A stretch of DNA of 64,000 bases, taken from positions 16,830,720 through 16,894,719 of the forward strand of contig JACBWW010000008.1 of the NCBI GenBank assembly GCA_020086605.1, in the 5' to 3' direction. Of this stretch, positions 50,500-63,690 are shown piece after piece. The notes under the pieces are model-generated. The model had not been told where the DNA came from and did not search any database. It was given only the letters and a program-made list of their open reading frames with translations. The DNA is from Lanius collurio. Its lineage: Eukaryota > Chordata > Aves > Passeriformes > Laniidae. The stretch's first letter is position 1; every line of letters begins with the position of its first letter. The translations under genes and the position numbers were made by a program.

Positions 50500-52771
50500 T
50501 ATTTCCAAATTTGTGCAAACCGGCCCAATGTATTATTTACTAGAGGCAATGGAATAGATTTATACAAAACCATGTCCATTTTCCTCTTTTTGCATAAACG
50601 TATTTTAGTAAAGACAACACGCCTGTGTATACCCTTGTGAAGCAGATCTGAAACATCAGTTAACTGAGTAAACAGACTTTTTTTTGGCCTCTACTTCATC
50701 CCTTTTAGGTAGGTAGTCCAAAACTATGGGATTAAGAGAAAAAAACCCTCTGTTACTGAAGTCTCTAAATCAAATCCTGTCTTTCTTGTACATGTTTGGG
50801 CTCTTCTTGGGGTGTGTTCCTGTCAATTATGTGTACCTCTGTATCACCATGCATAAAGCAAGGAGTGAAACTTTTGCTAATGCTGGGAATTTTCCATCAG
50901 CAGCTGAAATTTGTTTTTGTTTGATTAGTGAGGTAGGCTTTCACTGATACGCAATTAACAGAAAAAATAAAGCTTTCCTGCACTTGAATAGTGGAGATTT
51001 TGCTACTCTTCCCAGTTTTATTTCAAAAGAAATAAAGACATTTATTCCAAAACAACCTTTTCTTACCTTATATGCTTTAAAACTGTTTCATGAAGGGGAA
51101 AAGGAATTAAGCTTATTTAGGAAAGCAAAACATTTGTAGAGAAATATTCAACAAATTAGACAGACGTACCATAATATCTGAGTTCACAGTGTTTTCAGGA
51201 ATAGTAGTCTTACTGTGTCAAACTTCATAGTTTTAGCCAAGTCTGGAAAGATCTAGCTTTCAAAATATGACAGTTTCATCACAGACTAAACTGACCTTCA
51301 AGGGAAATACATTAGGTAAATTTTTGAATAAAAGTAAAAGAATAAAGCTTCAATTTTTGCTTGAAACTTAAACAAACAAACAATTTCTCAATGGCTGGAT
51401 ATTTTGGTATTTGTTTCTCATTTTAAGAAACCTTGGATCATAAGAAGAAGCAGACAGATCAGATAGATTAACTGTTCCAGGGGAACTAAATACCAAGAGC
51501 TATTTATTAGATATGGAGCGCTAAGGCTTATATGGCTGGATGCAGAGATTTCCAATTGTAGCAAAACTCATTTCTGATCTGCTCTCTTGCTGATAAACTG
51601 TAATTGGGGGCTGATTGAATATGAGGAGACTGTCATTCTTTTCTACCCAGTCTGACCTAAGAGCCCTGGTCATTTCCTGCCAGAGACTGGAATAGGCTTT
51701 CTCAATCACCAGCAAAATGCATTTAGCTTGCTGAGAAAAAGCTCTTGAGCAGTATCTTGAAACACTTCTCATTTATTAAGCAAAATGGAATGCAGCACAC
51801 AAGGGAAGCATTTGAAAGATGGACCAGCATTTTAAACAGGGATTCAGCAGCAGATCATCAGCTAATCAGTGCCATTTATTTGATTATTTTTTCAATCTCT
51901 TGTGCAAATGCTATCCCAAAGTCCTCTGACACCACTGATGGCAGCATCCTTCACAACCACGTCTTCACTGTCAAGACATGCCAAGCAGCTCTGTACAGGT
52001 TTCTTTTATCATGCAAATACAGATTAAGCAAATAAACAGTAGAAAATGCAGGTTTTTCCATTGGTTTGATCCTGGCTCTTTCTCCCATTCTGATTTAAGG
52101 CTGATGGGGAATTTCAGCTTGGACTTGCCCCTGGAGTCCCACTTGGGTTTCAGGAAGGCCTCTGCAGAGCATTGCAGGTTGCCAGAAGGGTGGTCCTGGA
52201 CAGGTTACCATGTACACCACCAGTATGGCTTTACAGATAGTGGCCAGCAGCCAAGGGGAATAACGTGGTGACAGAGAGGCAGACCCACACTGGCCACTCA
52301 TGTGGATGATGAGCTCCAAACACTGAGGTCCTGCTCTGGTTACACAGCCCACTCTCCACCATCTCTTGAATTGAACATGCGACTGCAACTGCCTAACTCT
52401 TTTTGTGTCTCGTGGCTGTGTTTTCACTCTTCTGCCATAACTTGAGTAATACTTGTGTCCTTCAGAAAAGAAATGTGCCTGAATGTATTTACAATGTTAT
52501 AAACCCTGTAGGAAAGTACACAGAGTCCTTCTATGACATCCAGGTCTGGAATTTGGTAAATCTCCTTCTGAAGTAATCAGCTCTTTCTTCAACACAAATG
52601 CAACAGGTTGAAGACAGGAGAGACAAGTGGCATTAGCATCTCACAACACACAGCAGTGTGCACTGGCACTGCCTAGAGAGGTAATTTTGGGACCTTTTTC
52701 TACAGCTTTGGAGAATACAGCTGACCTCAAATTCTCCCATGCTATTTTTCAATTCCTAAGGCCTGATACAG
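50500..52771. other. Intergenic DNA between LTRs
   Basis: No gene recognised. The stretch 51660-51950 looks unique and moderately rich in TF-like motifs and is listed in the findings. The segment 52040-52430 is more GC-rich but matches nothing I know. Confidence 0.45.
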
Positions 52772-53485
52772 TGTCCTGGTTACAGGAGTAGGATGCCAGT
52801 TTAGGACTATGGGGGTGTACCACATTGTGTATTCTACAACCCTCTGTCATTTCTGATGAACTGCTAATGGGTTGTTTTCAGGAGCTGTCCTGAGCACACC
52901 AGACACCTCAGGCTACAGGCTGAGTAGGCAGGGTAGTGTTTCTTCTTCACACCTACTGGGCTGTGGTAACTCCCTCCGGGAAGCACCAGCACAGTTACAC
53001 CAACCCTGAGGGCTCATTTCTGCTGAGGGGCCATAATGGACTCAATGGCACCAGCAGAACAGGCAGCTGCCACTCTGATCATCAAGGACTTCCAAATATC
53101 CCATGACTCACAGGATTACAGCATTCCATTGTGAAACTCCCTGCCTCGGGGGAGGTCCTGAGCATTCCCACCTGAACCTAAGCATATATAATCTTTGGGT
53201 TTGGGGTCTTGGAACAACACCACTTGACAGATCCAGAGGAGGACCAGAACTTTCGCAGGACCACCGCTTTTGAGAAGTGTGACCATCACTTCAACAGGAT
53301 GCAACCACTTGGCAGGACTGTGACCATCACTGACCAACAGTTGTACTCTGGGTTTAAACCAGTTCTCTGTGTATCATTGCATTTATTGTAATCTTTCTAT
53401 TAAATTGTAACTCTCACTTGAAATCTCTCTTAAGGTAAATGAATGGAATTTATTTTTCCCACCAGTTTACTTTTAAACCGGCACA
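52772..53485 (+). mobile_element. Solo LTR (714 bp) with perfect 5-bp target-site duplication
   Basis: Begins TGTCCTGGTTACAGG, resembling the TGTCCTGGTTTCAG start of a common avian ERVL-type LTR, and ends AAACCGGCACA. TACAG flanks both sides exactly (52767-52771 and 53486-53490). Inside are a TATATAA box at 53185-53191 and an ATTAAA variant poly(A) signal at 53399-53404. There is no coding region between two LTRs, so internal recombination removed the provirus body. Confidence 0.88.
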
Positions 53486-56400
53486 TACAGCAGCTTAATT
53501 TTTGCTGTCCTTTTTTCAATATTACTTTATGAAGGGTATTTTTCTTGTTGGTTAACCTGATCTACAGAAAGCCTTGGATACCAGTTTTGTGAAATGACCC
53601 CCTCTGCAGAGGGTCCACGTTGAAATAAAGTTTGATTGTAACAAATCTGCTGTGTCATTATTCCACTGAGGATCACCAAAGAATTTGTCTCTCCATGTAG
53701 ACATGGTCAGATGGCACGAGATCTACTTTCTCTTTACTCCCCTTTATTTGCTTTTTTGAGTTCATTCTCATAACTGGTAAACCCATGACACTACTTCTTA
53801 CTTCACGTAGCTTTGCATTAAAGCTTTTATTAACTGCTTCACTCATGACTTTCTTGTGATTGGGGTTTCCTGCCATGTAAAACAGCCTGCTGTTCCATCA
53901 AAAACACTCTTGAAAATCCATCTGTTTTGTAAAGAAACCCATTATCATGAAACACTGTACTTTCTTGTTCTGCCCTGTAATTAGGAACACTGTATTATAC
54001 AAGCTTTATCCTTAAATCGAAGGGAAAGGCTTATTGTATTTGACTTCCATTTTCCATCTACAGCAAAGCATCATGTGTACTTATTATGCCCATAAATAAT
54101 ATGTAATACAGTTTTCTTCAGCAGTGCCTTATAGTGACTTATTGGGAAAGTAATTATCCAAACCTAGTGAGAAGAGGTTGAGCTGTGGCAATTTATTCAC
54201 ATTTTTATGCATAGCAGATAATACTTGAGTTTCCATTAGCTGCAGGAGCACAAAGACTTTCAGAAACTCAGTGTTGTGTGTGTTGTTCACTTAGATTTGA
54301 AGCTGAGTCATAAAAACATGCATTTTGAAGAGGAGGTATCTGATTAGATCTGCAGGGATGATCTATATGTTTAATCATCTTGCTTAATTTTAATAAGTAT
54401 CATGTTGTAGTGTACACAAATGTGGAAATTTTATTCAAAGATGGAACCAAGATGGAAGAGATGAACCTAGATTCCCTTACTATTTATAGGTGTGGACTCT
54501 AGGATTAAGCATTTATTTAGATACATCAGAAGAAAACAGGATAAATATTTACTGAACTGAATAACATATGGTCTTTATAAAGCTTAAGATCTGTAGTGTG
54601 CATGGAGGGGAGAAGTCAGAGAGCAAAAAAAGAGCACTGGGTGCTTTTTCTCCTAATTTGTGTTTTAGAAATCAGACCAATCAAACTATTCCCTTGAGAT
54701 ATGTGATAGGAAGAACATTAACAGTTCAACAACATTCTCTTGCAGTGAAGATTTGAAAACTTTGTTTCCTTAAAATTGCAAGCTTGTTTTGTTAGACTTG
54801 CTAAGATGTGCAGGTAAAAAACATACCATGGTTCAAACAAGACCATTAAGTCAAGGATAGAAATATATATCTCTCATTCTAAGTTACTTGTGTATGCATA
54901 TGACTGTTTGGCCTTTCAAGTCTGCCTGATTGTCCCTGTGCAACTCTTCCAATAATTAACACCTGATAATGCTATCTTCTGTGTGTGAATTAATTTGATA
55001 GGGAGACATGCAGGGGCAGGAAAATCAGAAGTAATTAAAGTGCTTATTTTTACTATCAGTAGCTCCATGGGAGATCAAGCTGCAGGTTGACCTCATCACC
55101 TCAGAGGTTCTCAGTAACTTCAACAGAAAACATGTATACTTACCCACTTCATATTGGAACACCAAAAGCTTTATCACACACACACAGACAGAATTCAGTA
55201 CGCAAAAGAAAGAAAAAGTAATAGTCCTCATCAACACTTTATATGGACAAAATAGGAAGTAAAAAAGGGAGATAAAAAAGGTGTAGCTGTCACATAACAA
55301 CTCCAGTATGCAATGAAAGAACACTTTAGAAAGAGCAATAAAGAAAAAGGCTATGTGTACTTGGTAACTTCAGAAAGTGGTGATGCTGAGAATTATGTGC
55401 ATAAAACTAAGACTACCTCCCAAAGCAGCACAGCTATCGAAGAGAAAACACAACACCAATTAAATGAAATTGCCTGTGCAGGCAACAAAGCAAGATTAAA
55501 AGCACAGCTTTTTCTGTCTCTAGACAGTCAAGTGAATAAATATGTATCTCAGAAGACCAGGTGGTTGGATAAAACCAAGTCTCTCCTGAAGACATGCTTC
55601 TGATCCACTCTGCTCAAACCTTAAGCCTTTTTCTAAGCAGCTCCTCTGTTGTCCTGATGCCCTTTCATTTCAAGACCATCTTTTAGCCCCTTGAATACAA
55701 GTTCTAATCCAAAAAGTTGGTTTTATTCATTGTTCTTTCAATGAATTGTGAGTATTGTGTTTTCATACAAAGGATGTGAGGTACCTTGCTGTTTAAAACT
55801 TTTATCTGGTTTAGCATTAAGGAATTAATTCCTGTTCTAATCCAGTTGCTTTTTGGTGGCTGACTGCCCTTTGCTGTGGTGGAACAATAGATCAAGACAG
55901 TTGCACACCTACAGTTGAATTTTTTTTCATCCAAGCAGTGTCAGCTTATGAAAAATTGATACTACTGTTATTTAATGCCTCATACCCCCTCATATAAAAC
56001 ATACTGTGAAGCTGCCAGAATTGTGTTCTAAACCAGATTAACAACACCACTTTTCTTGTTATGGAAACCTAACTCTGAGGTGAAGCTTTTTGGTATATGG
56101 AAAAATGCCAGAAACCCAGGCCATTTTTAGGTAGTTATTTTCCATTTGGTAAAACTTGTGTGTATCATTTATTCTAGTACTTAAATATTTTTTAGCTTTT
56201 AACTTCTAAATGAAGGAGGCTTTCAGGTACACATTACCATAGAGAAAGTCACCATTAAAACCTAGATCAACCCAAATACCTGTTATGTTACTACTGTACT
56301 GCTTAGCTGAAACCAATATTTGGCTTGTTTATTTCCTGCTGTGGAACCTTGCTATCAAAGAAATCTCTGGCCCATCATTCATGGGTCATGCTCATGTTTC

Positions 56401-56620
56401 TGCATAACCAGAAATGTAGTGCAACAAACTACAGGCTGTTTCTGAAATATATGTTGGATTTTTCTTGCTATAGCCAGCACAAGCCTAGTACTCTAATATA
56501 TGTGTGATGCTTTCCCAGACTAGTTGGTGATTATTCTCTGTACCACTCACAGGAGGAAGTGAATGATAGGAAATGTTGTAGCATCAAAATTGATACATGT
56601 ATTAGTAAAATTGTATCAAA

Positions 56621-56642
56621 TCTATCTATCTATCGATCTATC
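56621..56642. repeat. (TCTA)n microsatellite with one TCGA unit
   Basis: Five to six tetranucleotide units, one of them carrying a C-to-G change. Confidence 0.85.
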
Positions 56643-56680
56643 TTCACATGTTGAATATGCTTCATATATTTCATAAATAT

Positions 56681-56756
56681 ACTTTTATATATTTTGCATG
56701 TACAAGATATCTTATTGTACTTTTATATATTTTGCATGTACAAGATATCTTATTGT
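56681..56756. repeat. Perfect 38-bp tandem duplication
   Basis: The 38-base unit beginning ACTTTTATATATTTTGCATG at 56681 recurs exactly from 56719. It has exactly two copies and no divergence between them. Confidence 0.95.
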
Positions 56757-59700
56757 ACGTATTTTTTTTTTTGAGGTGGAGAGTATGATGCAAAGCTCTC
56801 TGCACATTAACTGTCATTTCAGAATTACTCTGGAAAGCAATCCCTTAAATCTCCAAAGATATCTTTCTGACAGGTTTATAATCTCTGCAAATTGGTGGTA
56901 AGAGCAGTGATCAAACCTGTCAGGAATTCTGGCTCTCACAGCTCTAATTTGAAGGAGCATGTAACATGCTGAAAGTAACTAGGAAGCTGCAAATAGCTTG
57001 TTAAGCTCCACTAATAAAATACAGACTGTAGTGGTGCACAAGTGTCTGCCAGAACTTAACACTGACCGTGACTGAGAAGATTAGACCATTTTGCTGCAGG
57101 ATTGCCTTGCTATTTTACCAAAATTGAAAGTCACTGCAAAAGGAACGGAGGACCTCTGTAAAAAAACAGTAATTCATGATGCTGACCTTCTAGCCCAGAC
57201 AAATTCTCTTGGTCCTACAATTTGGAGGGACAGTGACAGTGTGTTGCTGTGGGTGGGGGCTGTATTGCCTACAAAAGCTTCTCTGTATCTGAAGCTCTGC
57301 TGTGTGCTGTACTCCTTGTCTCTCCAGTGGAAGCACGACACATTAGACCTGTCCTGATCTGGCCATAGCCATGGTCCCTGGTAGGATGCCAGTGATGCAC
57401 AGGAACAGGAACTGTCTTGAGAAATCCTAGATGGCGGCTACTTCACTGCACTGCATTAAATGTCTGAGAGATGCAGATGTTTTGGCATGAGACCAAGTAA
57501 TTGAGACAAAATCGAATACAGAAGAACTGACAGGCTCACAGTAATCTGCCTAGGTGTCATAAGAAACTTATCCATTTAAGACTTAAGACTTAAAATTTAG
57601 AGGAGTCTTGAATACATTTTTAGCCCAATGTCTGGGTTCCCAAGGCATTTGCTTATAGAAATGTCAGTAGGACAAAACCTAATGTCTTTTAGCAGTTCCA
57701 TATAAGCATAAAGAATAGTCAGGCTCTATTTCAGTATGTGCCAAGGGGAGCATTGTGTGAGCCTCCACCATGAAACTTGTTCCATGTCTGTGTGTGTGTG
57801 AGTCTCACTTGGGCTCAGGCTGGGAATGCCATCTGTGCCTGAGTTAGGAATGTCTGTTTTCCCAACTCTTTTCCTGCATGGCCCTTAGACATACTTCTGG
57901 CTAGTGTGTTTTCTGAATGTACCCCAGGCATATATTGTAGCTTGTCTCCAGTCCTGCCTTTGGCCATGTTGGCAGGATGGAATTTGGACCCACATTGCAG
58001 TCTTGCCTTCAGTTACATCTGTGGTATCATCTCTTTTGCTCCTGATTGAGCTCCCTGTTGTGTCTGGGTCTATTGATGGACCCTGCCACTAACACCTGGC
58101 TCTGCCTGATGTGCACAGCCTCTGTGGGACTATGCCTCCTGGATGAAGATGTGTGTTGTGCTGGGCTTGCCCTTGGCTCCTTCCTTGCCTGCAGCAGCCC
58201 TTGCTGTTCCTTGCTCTGCACCTTCAAAGCTTTGTGTACATTTTAAGTGCTGCATATGTAAGGGTTTGTATAGACATCTAGTCTGACAGCAGAGGCAAAT
58301 TATATTTTGGCTGCCCAAACAGGCAGTTAGAAATGTAGGATGGCCATTTGAGTGCCCTTGGCTAGTCATTGTATGCAACATTCAGTAGTTTGCAGGAGAT
58401 TTGCCAAAGTCCTTGAAACTTGAACAGTGGGAGTTGGGACCATTGTCTCTGCTGAACACGGAAGATGGAATTCTTCCTTTCAGTAGTGATTTTTTTTTCT
58501 CTTTGTGGTGTTTCATCCTATAACGTCTGTGTTGGAACAGTGCAAGGCATAGTGTACTAGCTGTAGTTCCCACAGTACCCAGGCTCTACCCCTTCCTCAT
58601 GGCACTATTCTGATACTTGCAATTTGCAGGCACTACAACAATCAGCTGACCTCTTTGAACTAAAAAGCTTCTCATAAACAGAGTGAGTTTGTCTGCTGCT
58701 TAAGTCAGCCACAGGCTCTAGACTGTGTCAGAATTTACTCATGCAAATTAAGAGCTCACACCACAGTGGCTAGTAGACAACATGGGACTAGTCTCTTTAC
58801 ATTTTGAAAACCAAAACTGAGGAACCAAGGGCTGTAGATGGAAAATATTATAAGAACTACAGGAATAAAACTGTTTCCTTTAGCTTTGTAAGCGTTTTAT
58901 CTAATTTCACGCCAAAGTGACTTTCCCTGCTTCTTCTTGGCACTCTCAGATGACAGGGCTTGAGTGTTTGGTATTTCAATAACTAAAGAAGGCCTTTGAG
59001 AAATAAGATGAATATCTGGAACTTTCTCTATTCATGTGCTTTTGTAACAGAAAATTGAGTTTCTAACCATATATTTTCCTTCTGTGAGCCTGCAGTCTGG
59101 AATATTTCAGTGCCACCAACAGTTTCAGCTTTCTGTTTTAAAAATATTTCTGTCATAAGAATGTTGAAACAAAGCTTAGTTTTGAGAAAATTTTGGTCTA
59201 GTTTGCTGCAGATGACACTTCTTTGGGCTTAGTCTGTAACCCTCACTCCCATTGCAGCCTCCATCTTGGTGCAGCAGGGCTCTGGACTGCCAATTTTACA
59301 CAGCCTCTTCTCAATGGTTCTTGTCTTCCTCTGTCCCCTAGTCAGTGGAGCTCCTCAGAACCCCACCCTGACAAGGTTATCTACTGAAGCCCCATGGACC
59401 AGCTCCTGGACTGGCTTTGGAGGGAGGACAGCCCCACCTTGATCGGGAAAAGACGAATAGTTTGGCTGCCATCCATTGCCCAGGGCTGATCCTTTGTGGG
59501 TGCATGAGATCATGGCAACTGTTTCCATTCATCCTTATAAACTTTTCATCTTGACAAGAATTAATGGTCAAAAAAGTTTGTAAGTCAATGAAATCTTGCT
59601 CGGAGTTTTCCTATAATCCACTAATTTCCAGACGATGGGTTCAGGAAGCCTAGTTGTCTCCAATGTCCCCAGGTGTAACACCACTGAAGAACATTTTTAC

Positions 59701-60099
59701 TTAGGTATGTAGTAACAGATTGCTATTTTAAGCAATTAGGGTTGGAAAATTTGGAGTAAGTGTTAGCTCTCTTAATCTTTTTATCCTGGCTCAACTAATG
59801 GAATTGACAGCTGCATTGAGGCATGAGGAGTGGAACTGGGAAAATCCAATTTAAGCAACCCTCAGAGCTTGATTTCAAAGGACTCATGAAACAAGAATAA
59901 TCACTACTGATGAGGCATTATAACTTACATACTCCTCCGTTCTCTTTCACCAAATATTTTTTTCACCAGGCAGACTCCAGTATATAAGATAAGTCAGAAC
60001 AGTGTTGAACCAAGTCAGCAGGAAGAGGCAAGTATTCTGCAGTAATATGTTTCTTTTGTGGGGAAAGAATTCCCTTGCCATGGTACATTACTGATTTTA

Positions 60100-60170
60100 T
60101 TCACTCCCTCTCTTCCTTTCCCACTTCCCTCTCTTCATTCCCATTTTCCTCTCTTCTTTTCCACTTCCCT
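60100..60170. repeat. Pyrimidine-rich imperfect repeat
   Basis: Repeated CCCACTTCCCTCTCTTC-like and TTCCACTTCCC units, nearly free of purines on the + strand. Confidence 0.7.
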
Positions 60171-60810
60171 TTTGATATTTGGAGGATTTACAAGCTTATT
60201 TTATAAAACTTCTCTTTTTGAAGGGGGAACTGAGGCACCAAGTCAAACTGAAGATGATATCAAACTGTCCCTGTTGACTCTTGGAAAGGTATTACCTGTG
60301 TCTAGGCCACAGATTACAAACTAGTTATGTAGGAAGCCAGTCTTACGGGAGCACCAGGTCATCAGTCCTGTAAAATTCTGAGACTGGCATTGGTGTCTGC
60401 AGAGCATGGTTGACAAACACTGACATGACATGGAAAAAGGAGATAACCACTGGAAAATTGTTTCTCATGTGGGTTGTACTTTTGTCCTGAAGAGCTATTC
60501 CACTACTGCAAATGATGTTTTGAGAGGCAAAATTAATAAATAATTAATTTCCTTAGATACTTGCAGCAGTCCTTCAGCAAGGGGATTTCTTTAATTAGCA
60601 GTGACTGGACTGATCTGGTGTTTGTGGTAACACTTGAGCAGCGTTGGTGACCTTGGTGACTTAGTGACTTTCAGGGATCCTTCCTCAATATTTCAATGAT
60701 ATTCTGACATCTTGCACTTTTGAAAGGAATTTATTATAGCTCTTCAACAGACATCAGTCCTTCACCATCCCACATCTGTCTCCCTCTCACATTTCATGTT
60801 ATATGTTTTC

Positions 60811-60901
60811 ATAGACTCATAGAATGGTTTTGGTTGGAAGGGACCTTGAAAAAATATTTAGTCAAATCACCCTGCAATGAACAGGGTCATCTTCAAAATA
60901 A
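60811..60901 (-). mobile_element. CR1: CR1 LINE 3'-end fragment
   Basis: ATAGACTCATAGAATGGTTTTGGTTGG followed by AGGGACCTTGAAAAAA and a CACCCTGCAATGAACAGGG block, the usual CR1 3' region on the minus strand. It is cut short by the tail of the next copy. Confidence 0.88.
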
Positions 60902-61392
60902 TGGAATCATAGAATGCATGAAGTTGGAAAGTACCACAATAGGTTGTCTGGTCGACCCTTCCTGCTCAAGCAGGATCATGCTATAGCACTGAGCACAGCA
61001 TTGCATGCAGATGGTTCTTGAATATCTCCAGGGAAGTAGACTCTAAAACATCCCTCTTCTAGTGCTTGCTCACCTGCACAGTAAAGAAGTTCTTCCTCAT
61101 ATTCAGGTGGAACTTTCTGTGCTCCAGTTTCTGCCCATTTCCTCTTGTTCTATTGCTTGGCATCACTGAGAAGAGCCTGGCTCCATCCCCTGGACACTCT
61201 TCCTTCAGATACTCATAGGGATTGATTGGGTCCTCCCCCTCAATTGTCTCTTCTTGAGGCTGAACCAGCCCGTCTCTCTCAGCCTTTCCTCATAAGAGAG
61301 ATGCTCCAATCTCCTCATCATCTTTGTAGATCTTTCCTGGGCCCACTACCCAATCTCCACGTCTCTCTTCTCCTGAGTGGCCCAGAACTAAG
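60902..61392 (-). mobile_element. CR1: CR1 LINE fragment, about 0.49 kb
   Basis: New tail (GGAATCATAGAATGCATGAAGTTGG), then blocks shared with the copy at 43861: AAGAAGTTCTTCCTCAT and AGGTGGAACTTTCTGTGCTCCAG. It continues into the C-terminal reverse-transcriptase side and ends at a CTCCTGAGTGGCCCAGAAC block where the sequence jumps to another CR1 copy. Confidence 0.88.
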
Positions 61393-62298
61393 AGCCATGT
61401 CCAGCTGAACACCTCCAGGGATGGTGACTGCATTGTCCCTGGGCAGTCCCTTTCAATGCTTAGCAACTCTTCCTATGACAGAATTCCTTCTGGTGTCCAA
61501 AACAAACCTCACCTGGTGCAGCTTGAGGCTACATCCTCTTGTCCTGTAACTGGTGGCCTGGGAGAGGAGACCAACTCCCACCTGGTTACAGCCTCCTTTC
61601 AGGCTGGTGTAGACAGTCATAAGGTCTCCTATGAGCCTCCTTTTCTCAAGGATAAAGAGCCTCAGCTGCTCCTCACAGAACCTGTACTCCAGACCCTTCC
61701 CCAGCTCCCTGCTCTGGGCTCGCTTCAGCACCTCAGAGTCCATGGCTGCAGTGAGAGGCCCAGAACTGGACACAGCACTCGAGGTGTGGCCTCACCAGGG
61801 CCCAGTACAGGGGTACAATCCTTGCCCTGGTCCTGCTGACCATACCATTGCTGATCCAGGCAAGGATGCCATTGGTCTTCTTGGCTACCTGGGCACCTGA
61901 CTCATGTTCAGCCACTGTCACCAGCACCTCCAGGTCCTTTTCCACTGGGATGCTTTCCAGTCATTCTGCTCCAGCCTGTGGCGCTGCCTGGGGTTGTTGA
62001 GATCCAAGGGCAGGACCTGGCATGTGACCTTGTTGAATGTCATGGCCTTGGCCCATCTATCCAGCCTGTCCACATCCCTCTGCAGATTCTTCCTGCCCTC
62101 CAGCAGATCAATTATCCACCCAACTTCATGTGGCCTGAGGGTGCACTTGATTGCCTCATCCATATCGTCAATTAAGACAGTAAATGGGACAACCCCAATA
62201 CTGAACCCCAAGAAACACCATTAAGGGCCACAACAGCACACTGCTGGCTTGTGGACAGCTTGTTGTCCACCAGGATCCCCAGGTCATTCTCTGAAGAG
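61393..62298 (-). mobile_element. CR1: CR1 LINE fragment with reverse-transcriptase remnant, tail missing
   Basis: Starts inside the CR1 3' region (ACCTCCAGGGATGGTGACT) without the octamer tail, so this copy or its junction is rearranged. Minus-strand frames at 61453-61773 and 61918-62211 give CR1 ORF2 C-terminal sequence (...LEGRKNLQRDVDRLDRWAK...) with the catalytic block lost. The last 75 bases (about 62223-62298) look like a separate CR1 snippet. Confidence 0.82.
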
Positions 62299-63690
62299 CT
62301 ATCAGGTTGTTCAGAGCCCAGTCCAGCCTGACCTTGAATGTTTCCAGGGATGAAGTATCTATCACCTCCCCGAGAAACCTCTTTCAAGGTTTTATCACCT
62401 TCGTCATAAAAAATATTTCCTTTTATCTAGTCTGAATATGCCCTCTTTTAGTTTAAAAACATTACCCCTTGTCCTATGACAACAGGTCCTGCTAAAATGT
62501 TTGTCTCCCCTCATCTGTCTTACAAGCCTCCTTTAAGTAATTGAGCAATAACGTGTCCTTGGAGCCTTCTCTTTTCCAGACTGAGCAACCCAAACTGCCT
62601 CAGTCTTTCCTTGTAGGAGAGGTGTTTCCTATCTCTAATTATTTTTATGGTTGTCCTCTGGACCCACTCCAGCAGATCCATGTGTTTCCTGTGCTGAAGG
62701 CTTCAGAGCTGGATACAGCACTCCCAGTGTAATCTCACCAGAGTTAAGGTGAGTGGCAGAATCCCCTCCCTTGCCCTGCTGGCCATGCTACTTTAGATGC
62801 AGCCCAGGATAGAATTGGTTGTGTAGGCTGCAAGTGCCCATTGCTGAGTCATGTCCAATTTCTCATCCACCAGTTCTTCAAGTCCTTCTCAGCAGGGCTT
62901 TTCTCAATCCCTTTAATCCCTACCCCATACTGTTACCAAGGGTTGCCTTGACCCAGGTGCAATACCTCACAGTTAACCTTGTTGGACCTCCTGAGATTCA
63001 CCCAGGCCCACTACTCTAACCTGTCTTGATCCCTCTGAATGGCATCCTGTCCCTCAGCTGTGTTAGACACAATGCTCAGTTAGGTGTTGTCTTCAAACGT
63101 GCTGAGGTTGCACTTGATCCCACTGCCTGTTAAAAAGTCCTGGTCCTAGTATGAATTCCTGAGGGACAGTACTTGTCACTGATCTCCACCTGGACTGCTC
63201 TCTGGATGTTCCCTTCAACCAATTTCCGATCTGCCAAAGAGTACACCCATGAAATCTCAACTCCTCCAATGTAGAGAGAAGGAGATTGTAAGGGGCTATG
63301 TTAAAGGCTGTATAGAAGTCCAGATAAATGACATCTATAATCCTTCTCTTGTCCACTGATGTATTCTGTTGTAGTGCGGGGAGGAGAGGCACCTCCACAG
63401 TACTCACTCCACCACAGAAGGCCACTGGCTGGGTCAGGCAGGATTTCCCCTTGGTGAATTGTGCTGGCTGGCTCAAACCACATCCCTGTCCTCCATGTGC
63501 CTTAGCACAGCTTCTAGGAGGATCTGTTCCATCATCTTCCCAGGCACAGTGATGAGTGAGGTTTACATGCTGGTGATTTCCAGGGTCCTCATTTCTATCT
63601 TGTTTAAATATGAGTACAGTATTTCCTTTTTTCCATTCACTGGGGACTTAATCTGATTGCCATCACTTTTTCTGCTGGTATCAAGGTGCT
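62299..63690 (-). mobile_element. CR1: CR1 LINE fragment, about 1.4 kb, reverse-transcriptase core remnants
   Basis: Begins in the CR1 3' region (AGGTTGTTCAGAGCCCAGTCC, CTTGAATGTTTCCAGGGATG), then runs through the coding half. At 63093-63476 the minus frame has a KGKSCLTQPVAF block followed by a DVIYLDFYTAFN block, the CR1 RT motif with catalytic-type aspartates. Frameshifts and stops break it. The CR1 text fades out by about 63690. The boundary is approximate. Confidence 0.85.

Larger units (their letters stand above)
53491..60810. other. Intergenic DNA, nothing recognised as a gene
   Basis: Random frames under about 100 codons. A palindrome CCCTCTGCAGAGGG lies at 53600-53613, a short TCTA microsatellite at 56621-56642, a 38-bp tandem duplication at 56681-56756 and a pyrimidine-rich tract near 60100-60170. 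The segment 57780-58240 is GC-richer and could be an old, unrecognised repeat. Confidence 0.45.

Noticed and set aside
53600..53613. Palindrome CCCTCTGCAGAGGG followed by an AATAAAG motif
   Set aside because: Looked like a possible transcript end or element terminus, but no associated gene or terminal repeat was found.
57780..58240. GC-richer segment with several overlapping short frames
   Set aside because: Considered as a possible exon or processed pseudogene, but no family is recognisable and no splice-bounded frame stands out.
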